Origin: Thiomicrorhabdus sp965602805
GTDB lineage: Bacteria > Pseudomonadota > Gammaproteobacteria > Thiomicrospirales > Thiomicrospiraceae
Direction: 5' to 3'
Assembly: GCA_965602805.1 (NCBI GenBank)
Contig: CBFCZK010000012.1
Coordinates: 40,408-104,407 of the forward strand
Length of the DNA: 64,000 nucleotides
Below are positions 35,194 to 43,130 of this stretch, piece after piece. Position 1 is the stretch's first letter. Each line of letters starts with the position of its first letter. The notes beneath the pieces are model-generated. The model searched no databases. It had not been told where the DNA came from and was given only the letters and a program-made list of their open reading frames with translations. The translations under genes were made by a program, and so were the position numbers.

Positions 35194-35198
35194 TCGAT

Positions 35199-36242
35199 AT
35201 GCGAGTTTCTACCAATCAATTTCATAGCCAAGGTCTTAGTTCAATTCAGAAGCATCAGTCTGATGTGTTGGACACTCAGCTTCAATTAAGCACCGGTAAA
35301 CGTGTCAATGTCGCCAGTGACGACCCTGTTGCGACCAATCAAATACACTCTTTGAACCGTACTATGAGCACGATAGATCAGTACGCTAAAAATGGTGATT
35401 TTGCCAAATCACAATTAGTTATGGAAGAAACGGCGATTGCAGACTCGATATCTCAGCTACAAAGAGCACGCGAACTCGCCGTACAAATGTCCAGTGATAC
35501 CTATTCGGCAAGTGATCGCCAAGCAACGGCCGCTGAAATTGAGCAGATTATTCAACAAACTAAAAGCATGATGAATTATCGAAATTCGGAAGGGGAGTTG
35601 GTTTTTGCTGGTAGCAGCGTTTTAGCTGAACAAGCGTTTGTAGAGGATCCTAATAATCCCGATTTTTACGCTTATATTGGTAGTTCTAATGCCATAGGTC
35701 AGTTTGAGTCGGATGGGGTTACGCCAGTTTATGACGAATTAGCAGGTTATGGGGCGCGCTTTGTGCAAATTGGCTTTGATGCTGATAATCGACTTGCGGC
35801 TGATGATCAAGGGGATTCTAGTCGTGTACGCATAACCGATAACGGTGAAAAAGTATTTGGAATTCCAACCACTACCGTCTTCACGAATCCGACGGGAACG
35901 GGTACGCCAGATTCTAATATTCTAAATACCTTAGTTGAGCTTAAAAAATCCTTAGAGGCTGGTACGCAGCCTACAGCAGGTGTGTTGGATGATTTGATGA
36001 GTGGGATTGAACAATTGTCTGAAGTACGTGCCGAGGTTGGTGGAAGACAAAACCGAATTGAAGCACAGTATGATGCCGGAGAGTCTTTTAAAATAGCGCT
36101 TGAAGAACGGCGTATGGGTCTAGAAGACATGGATATCGTTCAAGGCGTCACTGACCTTACTCAAAGCCAAAACGCGTTAGATATGGCTCAGCAAGTCTTT
36201 ACTAGAGTCCAATCGATGTCGCTGTTTGACTACTTAAGATAA
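35199..36242 (+). CDS. flgL: Hook-associated protein 3, FlgL
   Basis: Second hook-filament junction protein. The 347 residues start MRVSTNQFHSQGLSSIQKHQ, with STGKRVNVASDDPVATNQI typical of FlgL, and end SQNALDMAQQVFTRVQSMSL. It begins 5 nt after the flgK stop. A terminator 67 nt downstream closes the flgIJKL transcript, but that terminator also carries the ribosome-binding site of the next gene. Confidence 0.96.
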   Translation: MRVSTNQFHSQGLSSIQKHQSDVLDTQLQLSTGKRVNVASDDPVATNQIHSLNRTMSTIDQYAKNGDFAKSQLVMEETAIADSISQLQRARELAVQMSSDTYSASDRQATAAEIEQIIQQTKSMMNYRNSEGELVFAGSSVLAEQAFVEDPNNPDFYAYIGSSNAIGQFESDGVTPVYDELAGYGARFVQIGFDADNRLAADDQGDSSRVRITDNGEKVFGIPTTTVFTNPTGTGTPDSNILNTLVELKKSLEAGTQPTAGVLDDLMSGIEQLSEVRAEVGGRQNRIEAQYDAGESFKIALEERRMGLEDMDIVQGVTDLTQSQNALDMAQQVFTRVQSMSLFDYLR

Positions 36243-36308
36243 CGTTACCAAAAGTGCCATTGATAGGCTGTTTTGTTAAGCCTATTAAAACTGGCCTTGG
36301 TTTTGCTG

Positions 36309-36334
36309 AAAGCCTCCTAACCGGAGGCTTTTTT
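36309..36334 (+). terminator. Terminator after flgL, containing the next gene's Shine-Dalgarno
   Basis: AAAGCCTCC (36309-36317) pairs with GGAGGCTTT (36323-36331) around TAACC, followed by a T run ending at 36334. The right arm holds GGAGG (36323-36327), 7 nt before the GTG at 36335. Confidence 0.88.
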
Positions 36335-37561
36335 GTGAAAACCCAAACCCTATCACTCTCAATTCTATTTATATTCAGTTTTATGCTGATGCTCGCAGGC
36401 AGTTATTTGTCGAGCTTTCAAAGTTGGCTTGTTTTTAGTCAGTCAAACGATAATTCTGTTTTAAATCAGAGTGTTATGCAAGGTGGGATACGTTTTATTA
36501 GCAGCAACCAAGTGCCTGTGGTGGCCGTTGCTCTTGTGAGTTTAGAAGAAAGTAATCGAACAGCTGGTAAGGGGTCAACTCCCTTGTCAATTGAGCCAGA
36601 AAGCGTCAATTTTTCGCCAACTACAACTCTGACTAGGCCTGGTCACTCTGAAATATTACATCATCCTAAAAGTATCGAACAATTCGCTTTTCCCGCCTTT
36701 ATTGAATATGCAGATGAATTGATTCTAGAGTTTCCAGAGACCTTAGCGTCTAAGGAGAATTTAAAGCGCGCTATCAGCAAGGTTTTGCTGAGTGTCTCTG
36801 AAGTGGATGAAAGCGACTTGTTAAGCTTTAATCCGATTAGAAGCCAACACAAACCGTACTATTATAAAAGAGTAAAAAACCAGTATGGGCGTGCAATCCG
36901 CTATCCTGTTGAGGCTAATGCCTATGCCGATTATTTACTTAAAAAACATACGGATGAGATTGTAGATTCAGGGCTTAAATTTATCGTGGTACACATTCCT
37001 TTGGTTGAGAATAAGTTACCGATTAATGTTGAAAAATATAGAAACTGGGTAGAGGATTACGCGACGCGTTTTAAGGTTTCAGAAGATCTGATTTACGCCA
37101 TTATGGAAGTGGAAAGTGCCTTCAATCCTCGAGCGGTGAGTAAATCAAATGCATTGGGTTTAATGCAGTTAAAAGCTGACACCGCGGGTAGAGATGTTTA
37201 TGAGTATGTGGATGGCAAACAAGGTCAACCCGGACGAGCTGAACTGTTTGATCCACAGAATAATATAAGAATGGGCACGGCTTATATGGGCATGTTAAAG
37301 CATGAATATCTGCAAGGGGTGCGTAACCTTGAAAATAAAGAGATGTTGTCCATCTCCTCTTACAATGGTGGCATCTCTAAAACGCTTAAATTGTTTGGTA
37401 AAACCCCTGAGGTCGCAATAATACGCGTGAATCAGTTGCACCCTAAGCAAGTTTATCGTACCTTACGGTATGAACATCAGTCCGATGAGGCTCGGCTTTA
37501 TTTAGATAAAGTCCTGAAAGCCAAAAGTCGATATCGTGATTTATTAGATTTAAACGTGTAA
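36335..37561 (+). CDS. MltC-like lytic transglycosylase next to flgL
   Basis: Cleaves peptidoglycan in the periplasm. From the GTG at 36335 it has 408 residues: a basic start and one N-terminal hydrophobic segment (about 6-25, signal anchor), a low-complexity linker, a domain with FIVVHIPLVENKLPINVEKY as in MltC, and the SLT domain with catalytic glutamate near residue 259 (IMEVESAFNP), then ALGLMQLKADTAGRDVY and SISSYNGG. No lipobox is visible, unlike enteric MltC. I prefer 36335 over an in-frame GTG at 36254 because GGAGG lies 7 nt upstream and earlier codons run through the terminator. Its place beside flgIJKL suggests it opens the wall for the rod or hook; that is inference. Confidence 0.87.
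   Translation: MKTQTLSLSILFIFSFMLMLAGSYLSSFQSWLVFSQSNDNSVLNQSVMQGGIRFISSNQVPVVAVALVSLEESNRTAGKGSTPLSIEPESVNFSPTTTLTRPGHSEILHHPKSIEQFAFPAFIEYADELILEFPETLASKENLKRAISKVLLSVSEVDESDLLSFNPIRSQHKPYYYKRVKNQYGRAIRYPVEANAYADYLLKKHTDEIVDSGLKFIVVHIPLVENKLPINVEKYRNWVEDYATRFKVSEDLIYAIMEVESAFNPRAVSKSNALGLMQLKADTAGRDVYEYVDGKQGQPGRAELFDPQNNIRMGTAYMGMLKHEYLQGVRNLENKEMLSISSYNGGISKTLKLFGKTPEVAIIRVNQLHPKQVYRTLRYEHQSDEARLYLDKVLKAKSRYRDLLDLNV
36630..36645. repeat. Imperfect CCAGGCCTGG palindrome copy in the MltC-like gene
   Basis: TGACTAGGCCTGGTCA differs from the 16-bp consensus by one base. It encodes TRPGH in the low-complexity linker of the enzyme. Confidence 0.65.
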
Positions 37562-37600
37562 AAGTATGTTCCTAAGTTCTCCAAATATTAAGGATTAAGT

Positions 37601-38596
37601 ATGTTTGACGATAAAAGTATTTTAATTACCGGCGGAACGGGCTCTTTTGGGCATAAATATGTTCAGACGTTGTTAGAAAGATTTAATCCTAAAAGAATTG
37701 TGATCTATTCACGCGATGAACTTAAACAATATGAAATGCAGCAACAGTTTAACTCTGACAAAATGCGTTATTTTATTGGAGATGTGCGCGATGCTGAACG
37801 TCTAAAACAAGCGATGTCGGGCATAGATTTTGTGATTCATGCTGCCGCCCTTAAGCATGTCCCTGTCGCTGAATACAATCCGATGGAGTGTATTAAAACA
37901 AATATTATTGGCGCAGAAAATGTCATTCAAGCTGCGCTGGCCAATCGAGTAGAACGTGTCATTGCACTGTCGACGGATAAGGCGGCCAATCCCGTGAATC
38001 TGTATGGCGCGACCAAACTGGCCTCGGATAAGTTGTTTGTTGCAGCCAATAATATTGCGGGCAGTTTGCCCACCAAATTTTCAGTAGTCCGCTATGGCAA
38101 TGTGGTAGGTTCTCGTGGATCAGTTGTACCATTTTTTAAAAAGCTGATAGACGAAGGTGCTGACAAACTACCGATTACCGACCCAAGAATGACGCGTTTT
38201 TGGATTACGCTGCAGCATGGCGTTGATTTTGTTTTACAAAACTTTGAGCGTATGCAGGGCGGTGAAATTTTTGTGCCTAAAATTCCTTCGATTCGTATTA
38301 CCGATTTAGCGCAAGCCATGTTGCCGAATGACGAAATGAATATTGTCGGTATTCGCCCTGGTGAAAAGTTGCATGAAATTATGTGCCCCGAAGATGAATC
38401 AATGTTGACCTTAGAATTTTCAGATCACTATGTCATCGTGCCGACCATTACTTTTACACAGCGTGGTAATAGCTATGAGGCTAATGCTTTGGGTGAGACA
38501 GGTAAGTGGGTTGAGCCTGGCTTTGCCTATTGTTCGGGTAAGAATACGGATTTCTTAACGATTGAACAAATTCGCTATTACAACACTTTGGTATAA
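37601..38596 (+). CDS. pseB: UDP-N-acetylglucosamine 4,6-dehydratase (inverting) PseB
   Basis: First step of pseudaminic acid synthesis: UDP-GlcNAc to UDP-2-acetamido-2,6-dideoxy-beta-L-arabino-hexos-4-ulose. An SDR protein of 331 residues, starting MFDDKSILITGGTGSFGHKY (nucleotide-binding glycine motif), with FVIHAAALKHVPVAEYNPME, STDKAANPVNLYGATKLASD (catalytic YxxxK region) and GIRPGEKLHE. Length and motifs match PseB/FlaA1. It opens the glycosylation locus, 39 nt after the MltC-like gene, without an obvious promoter. Confidence 0.95.
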   Translation: MFDDKSILITGGTGSFGHKYVQTLLERFNPKRIVIYSRDELKQYEMQQQFNSDKMRYFIGDVRDAERLKQAMSGIDFVIHAAALKHVPVAEYNPMECIKTNIIGAENVIQAALANRVERVIALSTDKAANPVNLYGATKLASDKLFVAANNIAGSLPTKFSVVRYGNVVGSRGSVVPFFKKLIDEGADKLPITDPRMTRFWITLQHGVDFVLQNFERMQGGEIFVPKIPSIRITDLAQAMLPNDEMNIVGIRPGEKLHEIMCPEDESMLTLEFSDHYVIVPTITFTQRGNSYEANALGETGKWVEPGFAYCSGKNTDFLTIEQIRYYNTLV

Positions 38597-38608
38597 AGGG
38601 AATAATGG

Positions 38609-39805
38609 ATGATTCCTTACGGTAAGCAAGACATCAATCAAGACGATATAAACGCCGTGGTCGATGTCTTACGGTCGGATTTTTTGACTCAAGGCCCTAA
38701 AGTACCGCTGTTTGAACAATCTATAGCGACTTATTGCGGTGCAGAGCATGCTGTCGCAGTCAACAGTGCCACGTCTGCCTTGCATATTGCCTGTTTGGCA
38801 CTTGGGTTAGGGGAAGGCGATTGGCTATGGACCAGTCCTAATACTTTTGTTGCCTCGGCCAATTGTGCTTTGTATTGCGGTGCGCGGGTTGATTTTGTTG
38901 ATATTGATCCCCAAACTTACAACTTGTGCGCCGATGCGCTTGAGCAGAAGCTAATAAAGGCTGAGCGTCTGGGTAAACTGCCTAAAATTGTGATTCCTGT
39001 GCATTTTGCAGGGCAGTCCTGCGATATGTCTCGTATTCATACGTTAAGTTTACAGTACGGCTTTAAGATTATTGAAGACGCGGCACACGCAATTGGCGGC
39101 AAGTATTTAAATCAGCCCATAGGCGGATGTCAATACAGCGATATTACGGTATTCAGTTTTCATCCCGTTAAAATTATTACCACCGCCGAAGGGGGTGTTG
39201 CCACGACCAACCAACCAGGCCTGGCCGAAAAAATGCAACTGTTACGCAGTCACGGCATTACGCGTGAAGAGCATTTAATGTCGGCAGACCTACCGATGGA
39301 TGGGGCTTGGTGTTATCAGCAAGTCGATTTGGGGTTTAATTACCGCATGACCGAACTGCAAGCGGCTTTGGGGCTGAGTCAAATCACGCGGTTGGATGCG
39401 TTTGTAGCACACCGCCATCAATTGGCCGAGCGTTATCAAACGGCTTTACAGGCACTGCCGCTTATTTTGCCCTATCAAAGCCCAGAGAGTGACTCATCTT
39501 TTCATCTGTATCCGATACAAATCGACGCACGGCAAACAGCTAAAACACGTGCTGAGGTGTTTGATGTTTTGAGAGCGCTCGACATTGGTGTGAACGTGCA
39601 TTATATTCCGGTACACACTCAGCCATACTATCAGCGTTTGGGCTTTAAAATAGGCGATTATCCTAATGCCGAGGCTTATTACCAAAAGGCCATCAGCATT
39701 CCAGTGTATCAAGCGATGAGCCTCCAGGATCAAGACACGGTGGTGGATTGTTTAGAGCATGCCTTTGGGGAAATGTTGGAGCAAACTTTAGGGCAAACCA
39801 TCTAA
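38609..39805 (+). CDS. pseC: UDP-4-amino-4,6-dideoxy-N-acetyl-beta-L-altrosamine transaminase PseC
   Basis: PLP-dependent DegT/DnrJ/EryC1-family aminotransferase, second step of the pathway. The 398 residues begin MIPYGKQDINQDDINAVVDV. The serine-rich phosphate site NSATSALHIACLALG is followed by IIEDAAHAIGGKY and by VFSFHPVKIITTAEGG, whose lysine should form the PLP Schiff base. NYRMTELQAALG is also conserved. The next gene begins in the same TAATG, so the two are translationally coupled. Confidence 0.95.
   Translation: MIPYGKQDINQDDINAVVDVLRSDFLTQGPKVPLFEQSIATYCGAEHAVAVNSATSALHIACLALGLGEGDWLWTSPNTFVASANCALYCGARVDFVDIDPQTYNLCADALEQKLIKAERLGKLPKIVIPVHFAGQSCDMSRIHTLSLQYGFKIIEDAAHAIGGKYLNQPIGGCQYSDITVFSFHPVKIITTAEGGVATTNQPGLAEKMQLLRSHGITREEHLMSADLPMDGAWCYQQVDLGFNYRMTELQAALGLSQITRLDAFVAHRHQLAERYQTALQALPLILPYQSPESDSSFHLYPIQIDARQTAKTRAEVFDVLRALDIGVNVHYIPVHTQPYYQRLGFKIGDYPNAEAYYQKAISIPVYQAMSLQDQDTVVDCLEHAFGEMLEQTLGQTI
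39215..39224. repeat. CCAGGCCTGG core inside pseC
   Basis: Exact 10-bp core within coding sequence, read as QPGLAEK. No extended arms. Confidence 0.6.
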
Positions 39806-40743
39806 TGTCTTTAGGTATGCAGATGTCAAAAGTTTGGGCCTCGCACAACCAACACCTAGGGTTTACTGATTTAATTCGTTATAACAACCAATGGATTTGC
39901 GCGTTTAGAAGTGGTTCAACTCACATGTCATTCGACGGCCAATTGATTATTTTAGTGTCAGAGGATGCACAATCTTGGCGGTTGCAATGGCAACTGAGCT
40001 GGCAGGGAGGCGATTTACGCGACCCTAAATTAAGCGTTACGCCTGATCATCAACTTCTGTTAACAGCCGGCATTCGTTGGGCGGTGGCTTTATCGCTGAA
40101 TACCGCTATTTCTTCGGTGGGTTGGTTATTAGAAAAGGACGAATACCCTGAGCCTATTTTAGATGCCAGCAGTGAGGGCACTTGGCGCTGGGCACCCTCT
40201 TGGCATCAAGATGTGGCATACAGCGTGGGTTATGCGGGAAAAGACAAAGCGGGGTGTTTATACCAGAGTTGCGATGGTTTGCAGTGGCTGGCTTGGGTAA
40301 ATCCTTTTTTTGTGATCCCTGAGGTGCTTTCCAACGAGGCCTCTTTGGCTTTTGCTGACAACACGGCTTATTGTTTATTACGGCGCGATCAAAAAGGGGG
40401 AGTCAATGCCTTGTTAGGGCAGTCGATATCTCCATTTAAAGAGTGGCAATGGCAAGAGACCAATCAAACGCTGGGTGGGCCGAAACTATTGCAATTGAGC
40501 TCTGGGCAGTGGGTTGCTGGCTTCAGACAAATCGATTATGAGAAACAAACAGCTGGTATGGTGCTTAAGAAACTGAATCTAAAAACGGCACAGTTTAGCG
40601 ACTGGTTAACCCTTCCGAGCAGCGGTGATTGTAGTTACCCAGGCCTGGTGGAATACGCTGGACATTTGCTCGTGAGTTATTATTCATCGCATGAAGGTCA
40701 AGTAAGTATCTATCTAGCCGATATTGATTTAATAGGGTATTGA
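39805..40743 (+). CDS. Sialidase-like beta-propeller protein in the pseudaminic acid locus
   Basis: A 312-residue protein with the features of the exo-sialidase/BNR-repeat superfamily: an opening block FTDLIRYNNQWICAFRSGST, Asp-box-like motifs SEDAQSW and SCDGLQW, GDLRDPKLSVTPDHQLLL, and a closing SYPGLVEYAGHLLVSYYSS. No signal peptide, so cytoplasmic. It starts at the ATG in the TAATG overlapping the pseC stop. It is not one of the six standard Pse enzymes. A glycosidase or lyase acting on pseudaminic acid or its precursors is a fair guess, but no catalytic residues can be assigned from sequence alone. Confidence 0.75.
   Translation: MSLGMQMSKVWASHNQHLGFTDLIRYNNQWICAFRSGSTHMSFDGQLIILVSEDAQSWRLQWQLSWQGGDLRDPKLSVTPDHQLLLTAGIRWAVALSLNTAISSVGWLLEKDEYPEPILDASSEGTWRWAPSWHQDVAYSVGYAGKDKAGCLYQSCDGLQWLAWVNPFFVIPEVLSNEASLAFADNTAYCLLRRDQKGGVNALLGQSISPFKEWQWQETNQTLGGPKLLQLSSGQWVAGFRQIDYEKQTAGMVLKKLNLKTAQFSDWLTLPSSGDCSYPGLVEYAGHLLVSYYSSHEGQVSIYLADIDLIGY
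40639..40648. repeat. CCAGGCCTGG core inside the sialidase-like gene
   Basis: Exact 10-bp core read as YPGLVEY. No extended palindromic arms. Confidence 0.6.
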
Positions 40744-40784
40744 TTTAACAGTAAAGGTCATAGGATAAATTAGGATATTTTTAG

Positions 40785-41504
40785 GTGAAAGCTCTCAGAA
40801 TTTGTGTGATTCCTGCCCGGGGCGGTAGCAAGCGTATTCCACGCAAAAACATTAAGTCGTTTTGTGGCAAACCCATTATTGCGTATCCCATAGAAGCGGC
40901 TTTAGCCTCTGGTTTATTTGACCAAGTTATTGTGTCCACGGATGACAATGAAATTGCCGAGGTGGCTTTGGCCTATGGCGCAACCGTGCCTTTTAAACGA
41001 CCAGCCCATTTATCGGACGACCATACCGCCACCGTGCCTGTGTTACTTCACGCGCTTGAATGGGTGGAGCAGCATGGCAGTAAAGTGTCTGAGATGAGTT
41101 GTTTGTATCCATCAACCCCTTTTTTAAATGCCGAATTACTCAATGCCGCTTATGCCCATTGGAAAAATACCCTGGCTGAATTTTGTTTTGCGGTAAGTGA
41201 GTATCCTTCAGCACCGCAAAGAGGTTTAAATATGAATGCTGAGGGCAGAATGTCCAGCATGTATCCAGAATTTAGACTCTCCCGTACGCAAGATTTAGAT
41301 AAAGCCTATTTTGATGTCGGGCAGTTTTATTTTTGTGATGCGCAAGCCTTTAAAAAAGAGTTGAACCTGCATTCGCCAAAAGCGTGTGGTTATGTATTGC
41401 CCAAGTTTTTAGCACACGATATTGATACTTTGGACGATTGGCATTTGGCCGAAATGTTTTACCAGGTGTTGCCAAAGCTGTCCCAAAACAAGACGCCGCA
41501 GTAA
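40785..41504 (+). CDS. pseF: Pseudaminic acid cytidylyltransferase PseF
   Basis: Activates pseudaminic acid with CTP to CMP-pseudaminic acid. A 239-residue CMP-sialate-synthetase-type nucleotidyltransferase: VIPARGGSKRIPRKNIKSFC is the nucleotide-binding P-loop-like motif, followed by KPIIAYPIEAAL and VIVSTDDNEIAEVALAYGA. The start is GTG at 40785 after TTTTAGG. It precedes pseG by one base. Confidence 0.95.
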   Translation: MKALRICVIPARGGSKRIPRKNIKSFCGKPIIAYPIEAALASGLFDQVIVSTDDNEIAEVALAYGATVPFKRPAHLSDDHTATVPVLLHALEWVEQHGSKVSEMSCLYPSTPFLNAELLNAAYAHWKNTLAEFCFAVSEYPSAPQRGLNMNAEGRMSSMYPEFRLSRTQDLDKAYFDVGQFYFCDAQAFKKELNLHSPKACGYVLPKFLAHDIDTLDDWHLAEMFYQVLPKLSQNKTPQ

Positions 41505-41505
41505 A

Positions 41506-42600
41506 ATGAAGATTGTTATTCGCACAGACGCTTCTCTGCAAATAGGCACAGGCCATGTCATGCGTTGTTTAACTTTGGCAAAGGGATTAAAAGCCCAAGG
41601 TGCACAAGTGCGCTTTATCTGCAGAGAACACGCAGGGAATTTAATCGACACGATTGAACAGAATGGTTTTGAAGTCTTTGTGTTGCCGATGTTACCGACT
41701 TTGACAATGACCAGGCCTGGTCAGTTTGAAACTGAACCGAAATTGTTTCATGCAGATTGGTTAGGAGTGAGTCAGGAAGAAGACGCTTTAGCTTGTAAAG
41801 AAGTGTTAAAAAACCATCCTGTGGATTGGTTGATTGTAGATCACTACGCGATTGACTGTCGCTGGCAGTCAGTCCTTAAGAATACATATGAAAATTTGAT
41901 GGTGATTGACGACCTAGGCGACAGGCCGCATTTATGTGATGTATTGCTTGACCAAAATTATGGTAGCACACCCGAAAAATATCGCGAGTTAGTGCCAGAA
42001 CATTGCATTATTTTGACTGGGGCAAACCATGCATTATTACGAGCCGAATTTGCACAATGGAGAGCCATTAGCTTAAAACGTCGTCAAAATTCAGAGTTTA
42101 ACACTCTGCTAATTACCTTGGGCGGCGTAGACCTGGACAATGTAACCGGGCAAGTTTTACGTACGCTTAAGAACGCCAAACTACCCAAAAAATTAACCAT
42201 CACGATTATTATGGGCGCCACTGCACCTTATTTAGAGCAAGTAATAGCCTTGGCGCATAGCCTGCCTGTGCCAACCGAGGTTAAGGTAAATGTGAACAAT
42301 ATGGCAGAAATAATGGCCAATGCAGATTTGGCTATCGGCGCGGCCGGAGCCACCACTTGGGAACGATGCTGTTTAGGGCTGCCGACCATTCAAATGGTGA
42401 TTGCTGAAAATCAAAAGGCCAGTGCGCAAGCGCTTGCCAAGAATCAGGTTATTAAATTATTGGACTCTATTTCCGACTTACCAGGCCTGGTAGCCTCAGC
42501 CCCTGATTGGATGCAAGCGGTGAGTCATAAAGCGAGTCAAGTCTGTGATGGGCTAGGCGTTGATAGAGTGTTAAATCAGCTTGGAATAGTTGAAAAATGA
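41506..42600 (+). CDS. pseG: UDP-2,4-diacetamido-2,4,6-trideoxy-beta-L-altropyranose hydrolase PseG
   Basis: Removes UDP to free the 2,4-diacetamido sugar, fourth step of the pathway. From the ATG at 41506 it has 364 residues and a GT-B fold: RTDASLQIGTGHVMRCLTLA near the start with the catalytic-type His, VDHYAIDCRWQ, GGVDLDNVTGQVL and the C-terminal UDP-site AIGAAGATTWERCCLGLPTI. An earlier in-frame ATG (41422) lies inside pseF and is unlikely. Two copies of the CCAGGCCTGG palindrome lie in this gene, at 41708-41723 (read as MTRPGQ) and 42479-42492 (LPGLV). Its last four bases overlap pseH. Confidence 0.93.
   Translation: MKIVIRTDASLQIGTGHVMRCLTLAKGLKAQGAQVRFICREHAGNLIDTIEQNGFEVFVLPMLPTLTMTRPGQFETEPKLFHADWLGVSQEEDALACKEVLKNHPVDWLIVDHYAIDCRWQSVLKNTYENLMVIDDLGDRPHLCDVLLDQNYGSTPEKYRELVPEHCIILTGANHALLRAEFAQWRAISLKRRQNSEFNTLLITLGGVDLDNVTGQVLRTLKNAKLPKKLTITIIMGATAPYLEQVIALAHSLPVPTEVKVNVNNMAEIMANADLAIGAAGATTWERCCLGLPTIQMVIAENQKASAQALAKNQVIKLLDSISDLPGLVASAPDWMQAVSHKASQVCDGLGVDRVLNQLGIVEK
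41708..41723. repeat. 16-bp CCAGGCCTGG palindrome inside pseG
   Basis: Perfect TGACCAGGCCTGGTCA, identical to the intergenic copy upstream of flgB. It encodes TRPGQ in a variable loop of PseG. Confidence 0.82.
42479..42492. repeat. 14-bp CCAGGCCTGG palindrome inside pseG
   Basis: Perfect palindrome TACCAGGCCTGGTA, encoding LPGLV. Confidence 0.75.
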
Positions 42601-43130
42601 ATCGACAACCTGAACAACAAGGAGTGGCTAAAGATGTGATTCGCTTAATCAATTACACGGATTTAACACAAATCAGTAGTCAACTTGTTTTAGCGATGCG
42701 TAATCATCCAGAGATAAAAAAATGGATGCATAATCCGAAGGATATTTCAGAATCGGAGCACGATGCATTCATTGAAACTTTAAAAAACACGACCAGTAAA
42801 CAGTATTTTTTAGTTAAGCGTGGGGAAACGGTGATTGGCACGGTGAATTTTACACAGATTGATTATGCTGCGCATTCAGCAGAACTGGGTTTGTACGCCA
42901 ACCCATTTTCTGCCTTATCAGGTCTTGGGCAGATTTTGCTGGAAACCGCTACCCTTTATGCTTTCAAAGAACAGGGACTGCAACTCTTAAAGTTAGAAGT
43001 CTATAGCCATAATCAACGTGCGATAAAATCCTATGAAAAACAGGGTTTTGAAAGGTCAGCATTAAAGGTGGTCAATGGCACAGAGATCATCTGTATGCAA
43101 AAAACGCGCGCGAATCAGGAGATGGTATGA
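42597..43130 (+). CDS. pseH: UDP-4-amino-4,6-dideoxy-N-acetyl-beta-L-altrosamine N-acetyltransferase PseH
   Basis: GNAT acetyltransferase, third step of the pathway, using acetyl-CoA. The 177 residues contain VIRLINYTDLTQISSQLVLA, MRNHPEIKKWMHNPKDIS, FTQIDYAAHSAELGLYANP and the acetyl-CoA region near LGQILLETATLYAFKEQGLQ, then VYSHNQRAIKSYEKQGF. Start ATG overlaps the pseG stop (ATGA) and its own stop overlaps pseI in the same way, so all three are coupled. Confidence 0.92.
   Translation: MNRQPEQQGVAKDVIRLINYTDLTQISSQLVLAMRNHPEIKKWMHNPKDISESEHDAFIETLKNTTSKQYFLVKRGETVIGTVNFTQIDYAAHSAELGLYANPFSALSGLGQILLETATLYAFKEQGLQLLKLEVYSHNQRAIKSYEKQGFERSALKVVNGTEIICMQKTRANQEMV

Noticed and set aside
36254..36334. 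Upstream GTG start for the MltC-like protein
   Set aside because: It would translate the terminator hairpin and place 27 residues before the signal anchor. The GTG at 36335 has GGAGG at ideal spacing.
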